Of a stretch of DNA of 24,117 nucleotides, positions 1 through 7,300 are shown in pieces. A program made the position numbers and the translations under genes. Position 1 is the first letter of the stretch. Every line of letters begins with the position of its first letter. The DNA is taken from assembly GCA_019746155.1 (NCBI GenBank), contig JAIESJ010000045.1:1-24117 (forward strand). The letters are read 5' to 3'. The notes under the pieces were generated by a model, which had not been told where the DNA came from, did no database searches, and saw nothing but the letters and a program-made list of their open reading frames with translations. The stretch is from Burkholderiales bacterium. Its GTDB lineage: Bacteria; Pseudomonadota; Gammaproteobacteria; Burkholderiales; SG8-41.

Positions 1-28
1 TTCACATTTCACGTTTCACATTTCACGA
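1..28. repeat. Heptad tandem repeat, four units
   Basis: Four consecutive 7-nt units are visible: TTCACAT, TTCACGT, TTCACAT, TTCACGA. They run directly into the ribosome-binding region of the first gene. Only one arm is visible because the window begins here, so an inverted partner upstream cannot be assessed. The 7-nt period matches other spacers in this window (3534-3554, 13698-13788, 21533-21610). Confidence 0.8.
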
Positions 29-38
29 GGATTCAACA

Positions 39-1104
39 ATGATTTCCAGCAAAACCACTTTCTGGGGCTACCGGCGCGAGAACGGCCGCGTCGGCGTCCG
101 CAACCACGTCATCGTTCTGCCGGTGGACGATCTGTCCAATGCCGCCAGTGAAGCCGTCGCCCACAACATCAAGGGCGCGATGGCGATTCCCCATCCTTAC
201 GGACGGCTGCAGTTCGGCGCCGACCTGGACCTGCATTTCCGCACCCTGATTGGCGCGGGATCCAATCCCAACGTCGCGGCGGTGGTGGTGATCGGCATCG
301 AGGAAGGCTGGACCCAACGTGTGGTCGACGGTATCGCCAAGACCGGCAAGCCGGTTACGGGTTTCGGCATCGAGCTGCACGGCGACCACGACACCATCCT
401 GCGCGCTTCCAGGGTCGCCAAGGAATACGTGCAATGGGCCTCCGAGCTCCAGCGCGTGGAATGCCCGATCAGCGACCTGTGGGTATCGACCAAGTGCGGC
501 GAGTCGGACACGACTTCCGGCTGCGGTTCCAACCCCACTGTCGGCAGCGCCTTCGACAAGCTCGAGCCGCTGGGCGTGACCATGTGCTTCGGCGAGACCA
601 CCGAGATCACGGGCGGCGAGAAGATCGTCGCCGACCGTTGCGCAACGCCCGAAGTGCGCGAGCGGTTCATGGCCATGTTCAACCGCTATCAGGAAGTGAT
701 CGATCGGCAAGAAGTGCAAAGTGATCGGCGTGCTCGACAAGGCCGAGACGCCGACCGGGCCGGGGCTGTGGTTCATGGATTCCTCATCCGCTGCGGCCGA
801 AATGGTGACGCTGTGCGCCGCGTCTGGTTACGTGGTCCATTTCTTTCCGACCGGCCAGGGCAACGTCATCGGCAACCCGATTCTGCCGGTGATCAAGCTG
901 TGCGCCAACCCGCGCACGGTGCGTACCATGAGCGAGCATATCGACTACGACTGCACAGGTCTGCTGCAGCGTCAGAAAAATCTCGACCAGACGGGCGAGG
1001 AACTGCTGGAAGTCATGCTGCGCACCTGCAACGGGCGGCTGACCGCGGCCGAGGCGCTCGGCCACCGCGAGTTCGTGCTGACCCGTCTCTACGAGAGCGC
1101 CTGA
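39..1104 (+). pseudogene. UxaA-family dehydratase/sulfo-lyase large subunit, frameshifted
   Basis: This is the large-subunit (UxaA C-terminal type) domain of the altronate dehydratase / (R)-sulfolactate sulfo-lyase (SuyB) family. These enzymes use a metal centre to eliminate water or sulfite from a sugar acid or hydroxy acid. The N-terminal part reads in one frame to about 704 and contains KCGESDTTSGCGSNPT. The rest reads in the +1 frame from 706 to the stop at 1104 and contains FPTGQGNVIGNPILPVIK. Skipping one base (C705) joins them as ...EVID-GKKCKVIGVLDK..., giving about 354 residues, close to the family size. ATG at 39 follows CGAGGA with 7-nt spacing. The small SAF-domain partner is not visible and may lie upstream. 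Either the gene is a recent pseudogene or the indel is a sequencing error. The family call is firm; the substrate (altronate, galactarate, sulfolactate or other) is unknown. Confidence 0.8.
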
Positions 1105-1137
1105 CGCGCTCAACCGTGTCTTTGGGCGTACGCTGAC

Positions 1138-2796
1138 ATGGCGCTGCGGGGCGCGGACGTGCTGGCGGGGGCACTCGCCGGGGCGGGGGTGAAGCACCTG
1201 TTCTCGCTGTCGGGGAATCACATCATGCCGGTTTATGATGCGCTCCTCGATGCGAGAATCGGCATCATCCACGTGCGCCACGAGGGCGCGGCGGTGCACA
1301 TGGCCGACGCGTGGGCCCGGCTCACGGGCGAAGTCGGGGTGGCGTTGCTCACCGGCGGGCCGGGCCATGCCAACGGCGTGGGCGCGCTTTACACCGCGCT
1401 TGCCTCCGAGTCGCCGCTCGTGATGCTCTCCGGGCACGCTCCTCTCAATGAGCTCGGCCGCGGCTCGTTCCAGGAAATGCGCCAGGCCGATCTCGCCGCG
1501 CCGGTCGCCAAGGCTTCGTGGACGGTACAAAGCGCCGCCACCCTCGGCGACGACATCGCGCGCGCGATGCGGTTTGCCCGGGCGGGTCGCCCGGGACCCG
1601 TGCACGTGAGCCTGCCGTTTGATGTGCTCGAAGCGAAGGTCGGGCCGCAGGCGGTGGCGCTGCCGGCGGCGGCAGCGTTCCGTGCGGTCTCCACCCCTCT
1701 GGGCGAGGAGGCCGCGGACGCGCTGCTCGCGGCGATGGCGCGCGCAAAGCGCCCTCTCATGCTGACCGGACCGGCCATGTCGGGTCCGCACGGCCGTGCG
1801 ATGTGCGCGAAGCTTGCCGAGGCGACGGGGGTGCCGGTGCTTTGCCTTGAGAGCCCCCGTGGTGTCAACGATCCTGCCCTCGGCGCGCTGGCCGAGGTGC
1901 TTGCGCAGGCCGACTATGTCGTGCTGCTCGGCAAGCAGCCTGATTTCACGCTGCGCTTCGGGCAGTCCCCGGCCTTTGACGCGCAGTGTCGTTTTGCCGT
2001 GGTCGATCCCGACGCGCACGCGCTCGAACGCGCAGTGCGCGTGCTCGGCCCGGCCGTGGCGATGGCCGTCATCGCCGACACGGCGGCGGCTGTTCAAGGT
2101 TTGGCCGCCTGCGCGCCGCGCCGCGCCGGCTGTGCGGCGTGGGCGGCGGAGGTCGAATCCGCCGTTACCTTTCGTCCTCCGGCGTGGGCCGCGCTGACCT
2201 CCTCCGAGCAGGGGCCGGTGCACCCGGTAGAAGTCGGGCGCGCCGTGCAGCGGCTGGTTGACCGCCATCGGAACACCGTCGTCGTGGCCGACGGCGGGGA
2301 GTTCGGGCAGTGGGCGCAGGCGTGCGTCAATGCGCCCGCCCGGATGATCAACGGCCCCGCGGGCTCCATCGGCGCAGGCATTCCGTTTGCGCTCGCCGCC
2401 AGGCTCGCCCGCCCGGATGCGCCCGTGGTGGCGATGGTAGGCGACGGCACTTTCGGTTTCCACATGGCCGAGTTCGACACCGCGGTGCGCGCGGGGCTGC
2501 CGTTTGTCGCGGTCGTCGGCAACGATGCGTGCTGGAACGCCGAGTACCAGATCCAGTTGCGCTGCTACGGCCGTGAACGGGCTCATGGCTGCGAGCTGCT
2601 CCCGGCGCGTTACGACCAGGCGGTGACGGCGCTCGGCGGCCACGGCGAGTTCGTCACGCGCGTGGCGGATCTTCCGGCGGCGCTCGAACGTGCCGCGGCC
2701 TCGGGCAAGCCGGCATGCGTGAACGTGCTGATCGAAAGGCTCGCGGCGCCCGCCGTGTCGCGCAAGGCGGCGAGGCCTGCCGCCGTTTCACACTGA
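1138..2796 (+). CDS. ThDP-dependent enzyme, acetolactate synthase/decarboxylase superfamily
   Basis: The 552-residue protein has the three-domain layout of the acetolactate synthase / oxalyl-CoA decarboxylase / 2-hydroxyacyl-CoA lyase superfamily. An N-terminal pyrimidine-binding domain carries the catalytic Glu at residue 49 in HVRHEGAAVHMADAW and the GGPGHANGVGALYTA stretch. A central domain follows. The C-terminal pyrophosphate-binding domain carries GDGTFGF near residue 435 and a downstream GND/WN segment. Such enzymes cleave or form C-C bonds next to a 2-keto group. No separate regulatory subunit is adjacent, which argues against a branched-chain amino-acid role. It starts 33 nt after the UxaA-type gene and ends 10 nt before the iron-sulfur gene, so co-transcription is likely. 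In sulfolactate catabolism a ThDP enzyme decarboxylates sulfopyruvate or processes sulfoacetaldehyde; that link is only an inference here. Confidence 0.85.
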   Translation: MALRGADVLAGALAGAGVKHLFSLSGNHIMPVYDALLDARIGIIHVRHEGAAVHMADAWARLTGEVGVALLTGGPGHANGVGALYTALASESPLVMLSGHAPLNELGRGSFQEMRQADLAAPVAKASWTVQSAATLGDDIARAMRFARAGRPGPVHVSLPFDVLEAKVGPQAVALPAAAAFRAVSTPLGEEAADALLAAMARAKRPLMLTGPAMSGPHGRAMCAKLAEATGVPVLCLESPRGVNDPALGALAEVLAQADYVVLLGKQPDFTLRFGQSPAFDAQCRFAVVDPDAHALERAVRVLGPAVAMAVIADTAAAVQGLAACAPRRAGCAAWAAEVESAVTFRPPAWAALTSSEQGPVHPVEVGRAVQRLVDRHRNTVVVADGGEFGQWAQACVNAPARMINGPAGSIGAGIPFALAARLARPDAPVVAMVGDGTFGFHMAEFDTAVRAGLPFVAVVGNDACWNAEYQIQLRCYGRERAHGCELLPARYDQAVTALGGHGEFVTRVADLPAALERAAASGKPACVNVLIERLAAPAVSRKAARPAAVSH

Positions 2797-2806
2797 GGCA
2801 GATGAA

Positions 2807-3520
2807 ATGAGCACTTTGCGGGTCCGGGTATGGCGCGGCGGCGAGACGGGGCGCTTCCAGGAATTCGAGGTGCCGCGGCTCGAGAGCCAGACCGTGCTCG
2901 ACGTCGTCACCTACATCCAGCGCAGTCTCGATCCGACGCTTGCGTACCGCTTTGCCTGCCGCGTCGGCATGTGCGGATCATGCGCGATGACGGTCAACGG
3001 CAAAGCGCGCTGGACCTGCCGCACGCATGTGGCAAAAGTCGCAGACGGCGATCGCCTCGACATCGCTCCGCTCAACCATCTGCCGGTGGTCAAGGACCTG
3101 GTCGCCGACATGAGCGTGTTTTTCGACAAATGGGCGGCGGCCAAAGGCCGCTTCCAGGGGGCGCGGACGCGCAAGGACGATTTCGCGCGCGTGCCGCCGG
3201 ATTCCCGGCGGCGCAAGCTGGTCGACGAGGCGATCGAGTGCATCGGCTGCGGCGTATGTTACAGCTCGTGCGATGTCGTTTCGTGGAACCCGGATTATCT
3301 CGGTCCGGCCGCGCTCAACCGCGCGTGGACGTTGTATAACGACGTGCGCGACACCGGCCAGAAGGCGCGGCTGGCGGCGGTGGCCGGCGATGCCGGCTGC
3401 CATGCCTGCCACACTCATATGAGCTGCACCGAGCGCTGTCCCAAGCAGCTGTCGCCGACGGCGGGCATCGCGGGGCTCAAGCGCGCGGTGCTGACTGCCG
3501 CGCTGAAGGGGGAACTGTGA
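2807..3520 (+). CDS. Succinate dehydrogenase/fumarate reductase-type iron-sulfur subunit (SdhB/FrdB family)
   Basis: The 237-residue electron-transfer subunit has all three expected clusters. [2Fe-2S] ligands are C51, C56, C59 and C71 (CRVGMCGSC...C). The CIGCGVCYSSC block at 145-155 and the CHTHMSCTERCPK block near 201-213 supply the [4Fe-4S] site (C145, C148, C151, C211) and the [3Fe-4S] site (C155, C201, C207), by analogy with E. coli SdhB/FrdB. C198 is an extra cysteine. The subunit would pass electrons between the flavoprotein and quinone at the inner face of the membrane. ATG at 2807 follows GAGG closely. The two membrane anchors come next, but the flavoprotein partner is at 8043, beyond five intervening genes. 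Family identity is firm; the direction of catalysis is not. Confidence 0.92.
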   Translation: MSTLRVRVWRGGETGRFQEFEVPRLESQTVLDVVTYIQRSLDPTLAYRFACRVGMCGSCAMTVNGKARWTCRTHVAKVADGDRLDIAPLNHLPVVKDLVADMSVFFDKWAAAKGRFQGARTRKDDFARVPPDSRRRKLVDEAIECIGCGVCYSSCDVVSWNPDYLGPAALNRAWTLYNDVRDTGQKARLAAVAGDAGCHACHTHMSCTERCPKQLSPTAGIAGLKRAVLTAALKGEL

Positions 3521-3525
3521 AAGCA

Positions 3526-3597
3526 AGGATGAGGGCGGAACGCGGAAGGCGGAAGGAAATACGGTTTGTCCCGAAGCCTGGCGCTCCGTGTTTCATC
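3526..3597. repeat. Heptad repeat with imperfect inverted arm
   Basis: Three 7-nt units (GGCGGAA, CGCGGAA, GGCGGAA) occupy 3534-3554, just after the iron-sulfur gene. The left arm, beginning GGATGAGGGCGGAACGC, is imperfectly matched by the reverse complement of 3580-3597 (GGATGAAACACGGAGCGC). The element fills most of the 100-nt gap before the first membrane anchor. Confidence 0.6.
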
Positions 3598-3630
3598 CTC
3601 GGCACTTGCGGAGGATGTTCGTGAACATCC
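3594..3630 (+). promoter_or_regulatory. Shine-Dalgarno-sequestering hairpins at the first anchor gene
   Basis: CATCCTC (3594-3600) can pair with GAGGATG (3611-3617). This would bury the GGAGG Shine-Dalgarno at 3610-3614. A second perfect inverted repeat, GGATGTTC-GT-GAACATCC (3613-3630), overlaps both the Shine-Dalgarno and the GTG start at 3621. The two folds share bases and exclude each other. A translational control role is inferred, not shown. Confidence 0.4.
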
Positions 3631-3962
3631 GGACGCAAGTGCTGCTTTGGGGCGCCCAGCGGATCAGCGCAATGGTGCTGGCATTGTGCGTGGTGGTGCA
3701 TCTGGTCACGATTATCTATGCCGTGCGCAACGGGCTCAGCGCGGCGGAGATCCTCGGCCGCACCCGTGGCAATGTCGCCTGGGCATCCTTTTACGTGTTG
3801 TTCGTCGCGGCGGTGGCAGTGCACGCGCCGATCGGGCTGCGCGCCATCCTGTCGGAGACGCTCGGCTGGCGCGGGCGTTCGCCGGATATCGCTGTTCTGG
3901 TCTTCGGCGTGCTGCTCGCGCTGTGGGGCTGGCGCGCGGTCTACGCCGTGTTCGTCGCGTGA
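3621..3962 (+). CDS. Small haem-type membrane anchor, SdhC-like (first of two)
   Basis: The 113-residue protein has about three membrane helices, as in succinate dehydrogenase/fumarate reductase cytochrome b subunits. It carries QRISA (residues 13-17), the pattern of the SdhC quinone/haem region, and two histidines within helices, H27 and H68; the latter lies in VHAPIGLR, like the SdhC haem-ligand helix. GTG at 3621 is chosen because GGAGG lies exactly 6 nt upstream. An in-frame GTG at 3588 and ATG at 3615 lack a usable ribosome site. It anchors the iron-sulfur and flavoprotein subunits and is followed after 11 nt by a second anchor of the same type. Family assignment rests on motifs and neighbours because sequence conservation is low in these subunits. 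Confidence 0.75.
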   Translation: MNIRTQVLLWGAQRISAMVLALCVVVHLVTIIYAVRNGLSAAEILGRTRGNVAWASFYVLFVAAVAVHAPIGLRAILSETLGWRGRSPDIAVLVFGVLLALWGWRAVYAVFVA

Positions 3963-3973
3963 GGCTGCGGCAG

Positions 3974-4321
3974 ATGAAGAACGATTTTCGCGCACGCAAT
4001 CACCCGGCTTACTGGGCGTTCCTCGTGCATCGCGTATCGGGGCTCGCGCTCACGGTTTTCCTGCCGCTGCATTTCTGGGCGCTGGGCCAGGCGCTCGGCG
4101 GCGAAGCGAGGCTGGACGGTTTTCTGCGCTGGACCGAGCAGCCGCTGGTCAAATTCGCCGAAACGGCGCTGGTGCTGTTACTTGCCGCGCACATGGCGGG
4201 CGGCGTGCGCCTGCTGATGCTGGAATTTCTGGCGTGGCGCGACTGGCAGAAAAGCCTGCTCGCGGCGGCGACCGGCGTGAGCATAGCCGCCGGGCTTGCG
4301 TTCCTGCTCAACCTGGTGTGA
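3974..4321 (+). CDS. Succinate dehydrogenase cytochrome b-type subunit (SdhC family, second anchor)
   Basis: The 115-residue, three-helix protein contains the SdhC signature HRVSGLALTVFLPLHFW (residues 19-35) and AAHMAGGVRLLMLEF with H73 as likely haem ligand. H33 is a second helix histidine. Canonical complexes pair one SdhC with a dissimilar SdhD. Here both anchors look SdhC-like, and together they offer four membrane histidines, enough in principle for two b haems. ATG at 3974 lies just after the first anchor's stop; an in-frame extension upstream to 3566 overlaps that gene in another frame and is not real. The stop is 6 nt before the TauE-type gene, so translation is probably coupled. Confidence 0.8.
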   Translation: MKNDFRARNHPAYWAFLVHRVSGLALTVFLPLHFWALGQALGGEARLDGFLRWTEQPLVKFAETALVLLLAAHMAGGVRLLMLEFLAWRDWQKSLLAAATGVSIAAGLAFLLNLV

Positions 4322-4327
4322 GCGACG

Positions 4328-5068
4328 GTGCCCATTACAGCCGAACTTGCAGTGGTCGCCACGGGCGCTTTTTTTGCGGCATTGGTGATGGGCAGTGCGG
4401 GCTTCGCGTTCGCTCTGGTCGTCACCGGCTTCTGGATTTACGTGCTGCCGCCCGCGGCCATCGTATTTCTGGCCGCCGTGTGTTCGCTGCCGTTGCACGC
4501 GTTCGGTGTGTGGCAGTTCCGGCGCGAAATTGAATACCGCCTGCTGTGGCCGTTCCTGGCGGGCGGCGTGCTGGGGGTTCCCGTGGGTGTCCAAGCCCTG
4601 CAGCATATCGACTTGGTCGTGTTTCGCCACTTGGTGGGCGCATTCATGATCGCCTACGGCGGCTACGGATTGCTGCGCTCGCGGCCGCCGGTAGTGCGGC
4701 TCAAGGCGGGCATGGCGCGCGTGGCGGACGGGCTGGTGGGGTGGGCCGGCGGCGTGCTGGGAGGACTGGCGCTGCTGAACGGCGTCCTGCCGACCATCTG
4801 GTGCGGCCTGCGCGGCTGGGACAAGCGGCGGGCGCGCCGGGTGTATCAGCCCTATATCCTGGCCACAGGTGTCCTGATCATGCTGCTGGTCGGGTTTAGA
4901 GCCGACGTCGACACTTCGCGCCTGGGGCTGTACCTGCTAATCTGCATGCCGGCGCTGGCGGCGGGGTTATGGCTGGGACTGCGGGTTTTTGAATGGATCA
5001 GCGAGGAGCATTTCCGCCGCCTTGTGCTGTGGTTGCTGCTTGCATCGGGGATATCGCTGCAGTTCTGA
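4328..5068 (+). CDS. TauE/SafE-family membrane permease (putative sulfite/organic anion exporter)
   Basis: The 246-residue, very hydrophobic protein has about eight membrane helices. It shows the two-repeat organisation of TauE/SafE proteins, with GSAGFAFAL near residues 22-30 and GWAGGVLGGLALLNG in the second half; the small-residue-rich paired loops are typical. Some family members export sulfite or sulfoacetate during organosulfonate degradation, but many are uncharacterised. It starts at GTG 4328, 6 nt after the second membrane anchor. Its presence beside a UxaA/SuyB-type gene and an Ldh2-type dehydrogenase is the main hint of sulfonate chemistry, but it does not prove it. Confidence 0.8.
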   Translation: MPITAELAVVATGAFFAALVMGSAGFAFALVVTGFWIYVLPPAAIVFLAAVCSLPLHAFGVWQFRREIEYRLLWPFLAGGVLGVPVGVQALQHIDLVVFRHLVGAFMIAYGGYGLLRSRPPVVRLKAGMARVADGLVGWAGGVLGGLALLNGVLPTIWCGLRGWDKRRARRVYQPYILATGVLIMLLVGFRADVDTSRLGLYLLICMPALAAGLWLGLRVFEWISEEHFRRLVLWLLLASGISLQF

Positions 5069-5193
5069 CAGGCAGCGCGTGCGGCGGCTGTCGGGTGATG
5101 ACGATTGCGTTACACTAGTCCGGCATGCCGCTGGGAAGGCAGGCTTATCAATAATCTGAATATCTGAAAGTATCTGAGAAAAGAGGAGGCAAC

Positions 5194-6159
5194 ATGAAGA
5201 AAGTCCTGAAACTGACGGCCATGGCGCTTGTCCTGACCGCTGCGCCGCTCGCCGGCGCACAGAGCTATCCCACTAAGCCGGTGCGCGTCATCGTGCCGTT
5301 CCCGCCCGGCGGCACGACCGACATCGTCGCCCGCGTCGTGGGGCAGAAGCTCAACGAAATGTGGGGCCAGTCGGTGATCGTGGATAACCGGACCGGGGCA
5401 GGGGGCAACATCGGCGGGGACATCGCGGCCAAGTCTAGCCCGGACGGCTACACGCTGTTCATGACCTCGGGTTCCATCGTGACCGCCAACCAGTACCTGT
5501 ACAAGAAGATGCCGTTCAGCCCCGAAAAAGACTTGATTGCGATCACTAACGTCGCGAGCGGGCCGCAGATCGTGGTCGTCAACATGAACTTTCCGGCGAA
5601 GAGCGTCAAGGACCTGATCGCCATGGCCAAGGCCAAGCCCGGCGCGCTCACCTTCGGCTCCGCCGGAGTCGGCACGCAGACGCATCTCGCGGCCGAGAAC
5701 TTTGCGTATGCTGCGCGCATCAATGTCACGCACGTGCCGTACAAGGGCGAAGGGCCGGCGATAGTGGACCTTATCGCCGGCCAGATCAACTTCGTCACGC
5801 CGAATCTTGCAGCCGCGATCGGTTTTGTCCAGCAGGGAAAGCTGCGCGCGCTCGGCGTCACGAGCAAGCAGCGGGTGAAGCAACTGCCGGACGTGCCCGC
5901 GGTGGCGGAGACGCTGCCGGATTTCGAGAACATCGGCTGGTTCGGTCTGATGGCGCCCACCGGGACCCCGAAGCCAATCATCGAAAAGGTCTATGTTGAT
6001 ACGGCCAAAGTCCTGGCGAGCGCCGACGTGCGTTCGAAGCTCGAGCAGCAGGGCATGGCCCCGGTGGGCAACCGTCCTGAAGAGTTTGCCAAGGCGATCA
6101 GGCAGGAGTCCGCCCACTGGGCGAAGGTGATCCGTGAGCGCAAGCTCGAGGTGAACTGA
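5194..6159 (+). CDS. Bug-family tripartite tricarboxylate transporter substrate-binding protein
   Basis: The 321-residue periplasmic receptor has a clear Sec signal peptide (MKKVLKLTAM..., cleavage predicted after A22 in AGA-QSYP). The Bug hallmark follows: YPTKPVRVIVPFPPGGTTD at residues 25-43, whose loop holds a carboxylate of the ligand in known structures. GSAGVGTQTHLAAENF and NIGWFGLMAPTGTPKPIIEKV are further family segments. The length is typical. The start is supported by a strong AGAGGAGG Shine-Dalgarno. No TctA/TctB membrane genes are in the window, so it must use a membrane pair elsewhere, as many Bug proteins do. Ligands of the family are mostly organic acids, including sulfolactate in one described system (SlcH); the ligand here is unknown. 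Confidence 0.93.
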   Translation: MKKVLKLTAMALVLTAAPLAGAQSYPTKPVRVIVPFPPGGTTDIVARVVGQKLNEMWGQSVIVDNRTGAGGNIGGDIAAKSSPDGYTLFMTSGSIVTANQYLYKKMPFSPEKDLIAITNVASGPQIVVVNMNFPAKSVKDLIAMAKAKPGALTFGSAGVGTQTHLAAENFAYAARINVTHVPYKGEGPAIVDLIAGQINFVTPNLAAAIGFVQQGKLRALGVTSKQRVKQLPDVPAVAETLPDFENIGWFGLMAPTGTPKPIIEKVYVDTAKVLASADVRSKLEQQGMAPVGNRPEEFAKAIRQESAHWAKVIRERKLEVN

Positions 6160-6193
6160 TCCGCGGTCCGGCGTGCCCAATCGATCATGGACG

Positions 6194-6278
6194 GCGGAAA
6201 CAATGGGGAATGGCCTTGTGGCCTATCGGGCGACCGGCGCTCCACCGGTTTCCGCTGGCCCGTGCGCGGAGGGCGCAC
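6194..6278 (+). other. Structured leader upstream of the dehydratase alpha subunit
   Basis: The 156-nt spacer holds nested inverted repeats: GCGGAAAC (6194-6201) with GTTTCCGC (6248-6255), inside it GGCC-TTGT-GGCC and ACCGG...CCGGT, and then GTGCGC-GGAGG-GCGCAC (6262-6278). No T-run follows, so it does not look like an intrinsic terminator. No known riboswitch class is recognised. Confidence 0.35.
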
Positions 6279-6315
6279 GCGGCGGCTGTGTGATGGTAAG
6301 TGCAAAAGGTAAACA

Positions 6316-7191
6316 GTGAAAGTCGATCTGAAGCAGGTTGAAGAAGCGTGCAAGGAACTCTACATCCGCGCGCTGAAGGTGCTGCCGCCCGACATCAAGC
6401 AGGGCTTCGAGCGGCTCGACAAGGCCGAGAGCGATATCACCGGCAAGGCGATCCTCGGCACCATGATCAAGAACATCAAGGTTGCCGAGGCGACCGACAA
6501 CCTGCTGTGCCAGGACACCGGCATTCCGATCTACAACGTCACGATCGGCGCCAACGTCGAGGTCGACGGCTTCGGGCTCAAGCAGGCGATCATCAAAGGC
6601 TGCGAACGCGCCACGCGTGAATATCCGCTGCGTTCCTCGGTGGTGCATCCGGTGACCCGCAGGAACGAACACACCTCCTGCGGGCGTGCCGTGCCGGTGA
6701 TCAATATCGACTTCGTGCCGGAAGCGGAAACGCTTTCCATCGAAATGATTCCCAAGGGCAGCGGTTCGGAAAACAACTCCTGGCTCAAGATGGCGGTTCC
6801 CGCGGACGGCGTCGACGCGATCAAGACGTTCGTCGTCGACTGCGTGCTCGATGCCGGCGGCAAGACCTGTCCGCCGACCATCGTCGGCGTCGGCGTCGGC
6901 GGCACGGCCGACCTGTGCGTGCATCTGTCCAAGGTCGCGGCGACGCGGCCGCTGGGCACCCAATGCGAGGACGCCGAAGGCGCGAGGCTCGAAGAACAGC
7001 TCACCAAGGTGGTGAACCAGCTCGGCGTCGGCCCGCAGGGGCTGGGCGGCGACTCGACCGCGTTCGCGGTGCACGTCGAAACCGCGGCGACGCACATCAC
7101 CATGAATCCAGTGGCGGTCAACATGCAATGCCATTCGGCACGCCGCGCGCGGGCGACGTTCACGCCCAAAGGCCTCACCTACGGATTCTGA
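6316..7191 (+). CDS. Class I fumarase/L-tartrate dehydratase-type alpha subunit
   Basis: The 291-residue iron-sulfur hydro-lyase subunit is of the two-component class I fumarase family (FumA N-terminal half; TtdA-like). Three cysteines are placed as in the family's [4Fe-4S] ligands: C65 in LLCQDTGIP, C185 in GKTCPPTIVGVGVGG, and C272 in VNMQC. LGVGPQGLGGDST near 236-248 is also typical. The cluster would bind the hydroxy-dicarboxylate and help remove water. It starts at GTG 6316 after AAAGG. The beta subunit follows at 7301, after a spacer containing an inverted 12-nt periodic repeat. The enzyme could act on malate/fumarate, tartrate, citramalate/mesaconate or a related acid; sequence alone does not decide. 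Confidence 0.9.
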   Translation: MKVDLKQVEEACKELYIRALKVLPPDIKQGFERLDKAESDITGKAILGTMIKNIKVAEATDNLLCQDTGIPIYNVTIGANVEVDGFGLKQAIIKGCERATREYPLRSSVVHPVTRRNEHTSCGRAVPVINIDFVPEAETLSIEMIPKGSGSENNSWLKMAVPADGVDAIKTFVVDCVLDAGGKTCPPTIVGVGVGGTADLCVHLSKVAATRPLGTQCEDAEGARLEEQLTKVVNQLGVGPQGLGGDSTAFAVHVETAATHITMNPVAVNMQCHSARRARATFTPKGLTYGF

Positions 7192-7194
7192 TGA

Positions 7195-7286
7195 AACCGC
7201 CGATGGACGCAGATAAACGCAGATTTGCGCGAAAACCAGAACCCGCTCGTTTTTCTATCGGCGTTAATCGGCGTTCATCCGCGGTT
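7195..7286. repeat. Inverted repeat with 12-nt periodic arms
   Basis: The 30-nt left arm (7195-7224) begins AACCGCCGATGGACGCAGAT. The reverse complement of 7257-7286 begins AACCGCGGATGAACGCCGAT. I count 25 identities over 30. Each arm is itself repetitive, made of GAT-(N)-AACGC-type units with a period near 12. The loop is 32 nt. It lies between the alpha and beta dehydratase genes and extends to the beta gene's ribosome-binding region. Confidence 0.85.
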
Positions 7287-7300
7287 ACAAAGGGTTAGTT

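Noticed and set aside
784..2643. 619-codon open frame on the - strand opposite the ThDP enzyme
   Set aside because: Low-complexity Arg/His/Gly-rich product typical of antisense frames in GC-rich coding DNA. The + strand gene has clear family motifs.
3566..4321. Longer 251-codon version of the second membrane anchor
   Set aside because: The extra N-terminal part overlaps the first anchor in another frame and has no family features. ATG 3974 gives a normal SdhC-size protein.
7195..7286. Insertion sequence ends or a MITE
   Set aside because: No target-site duplication is visible, no transposase is nearby, and the arms are internally periodic rather than unique terminal repeats.
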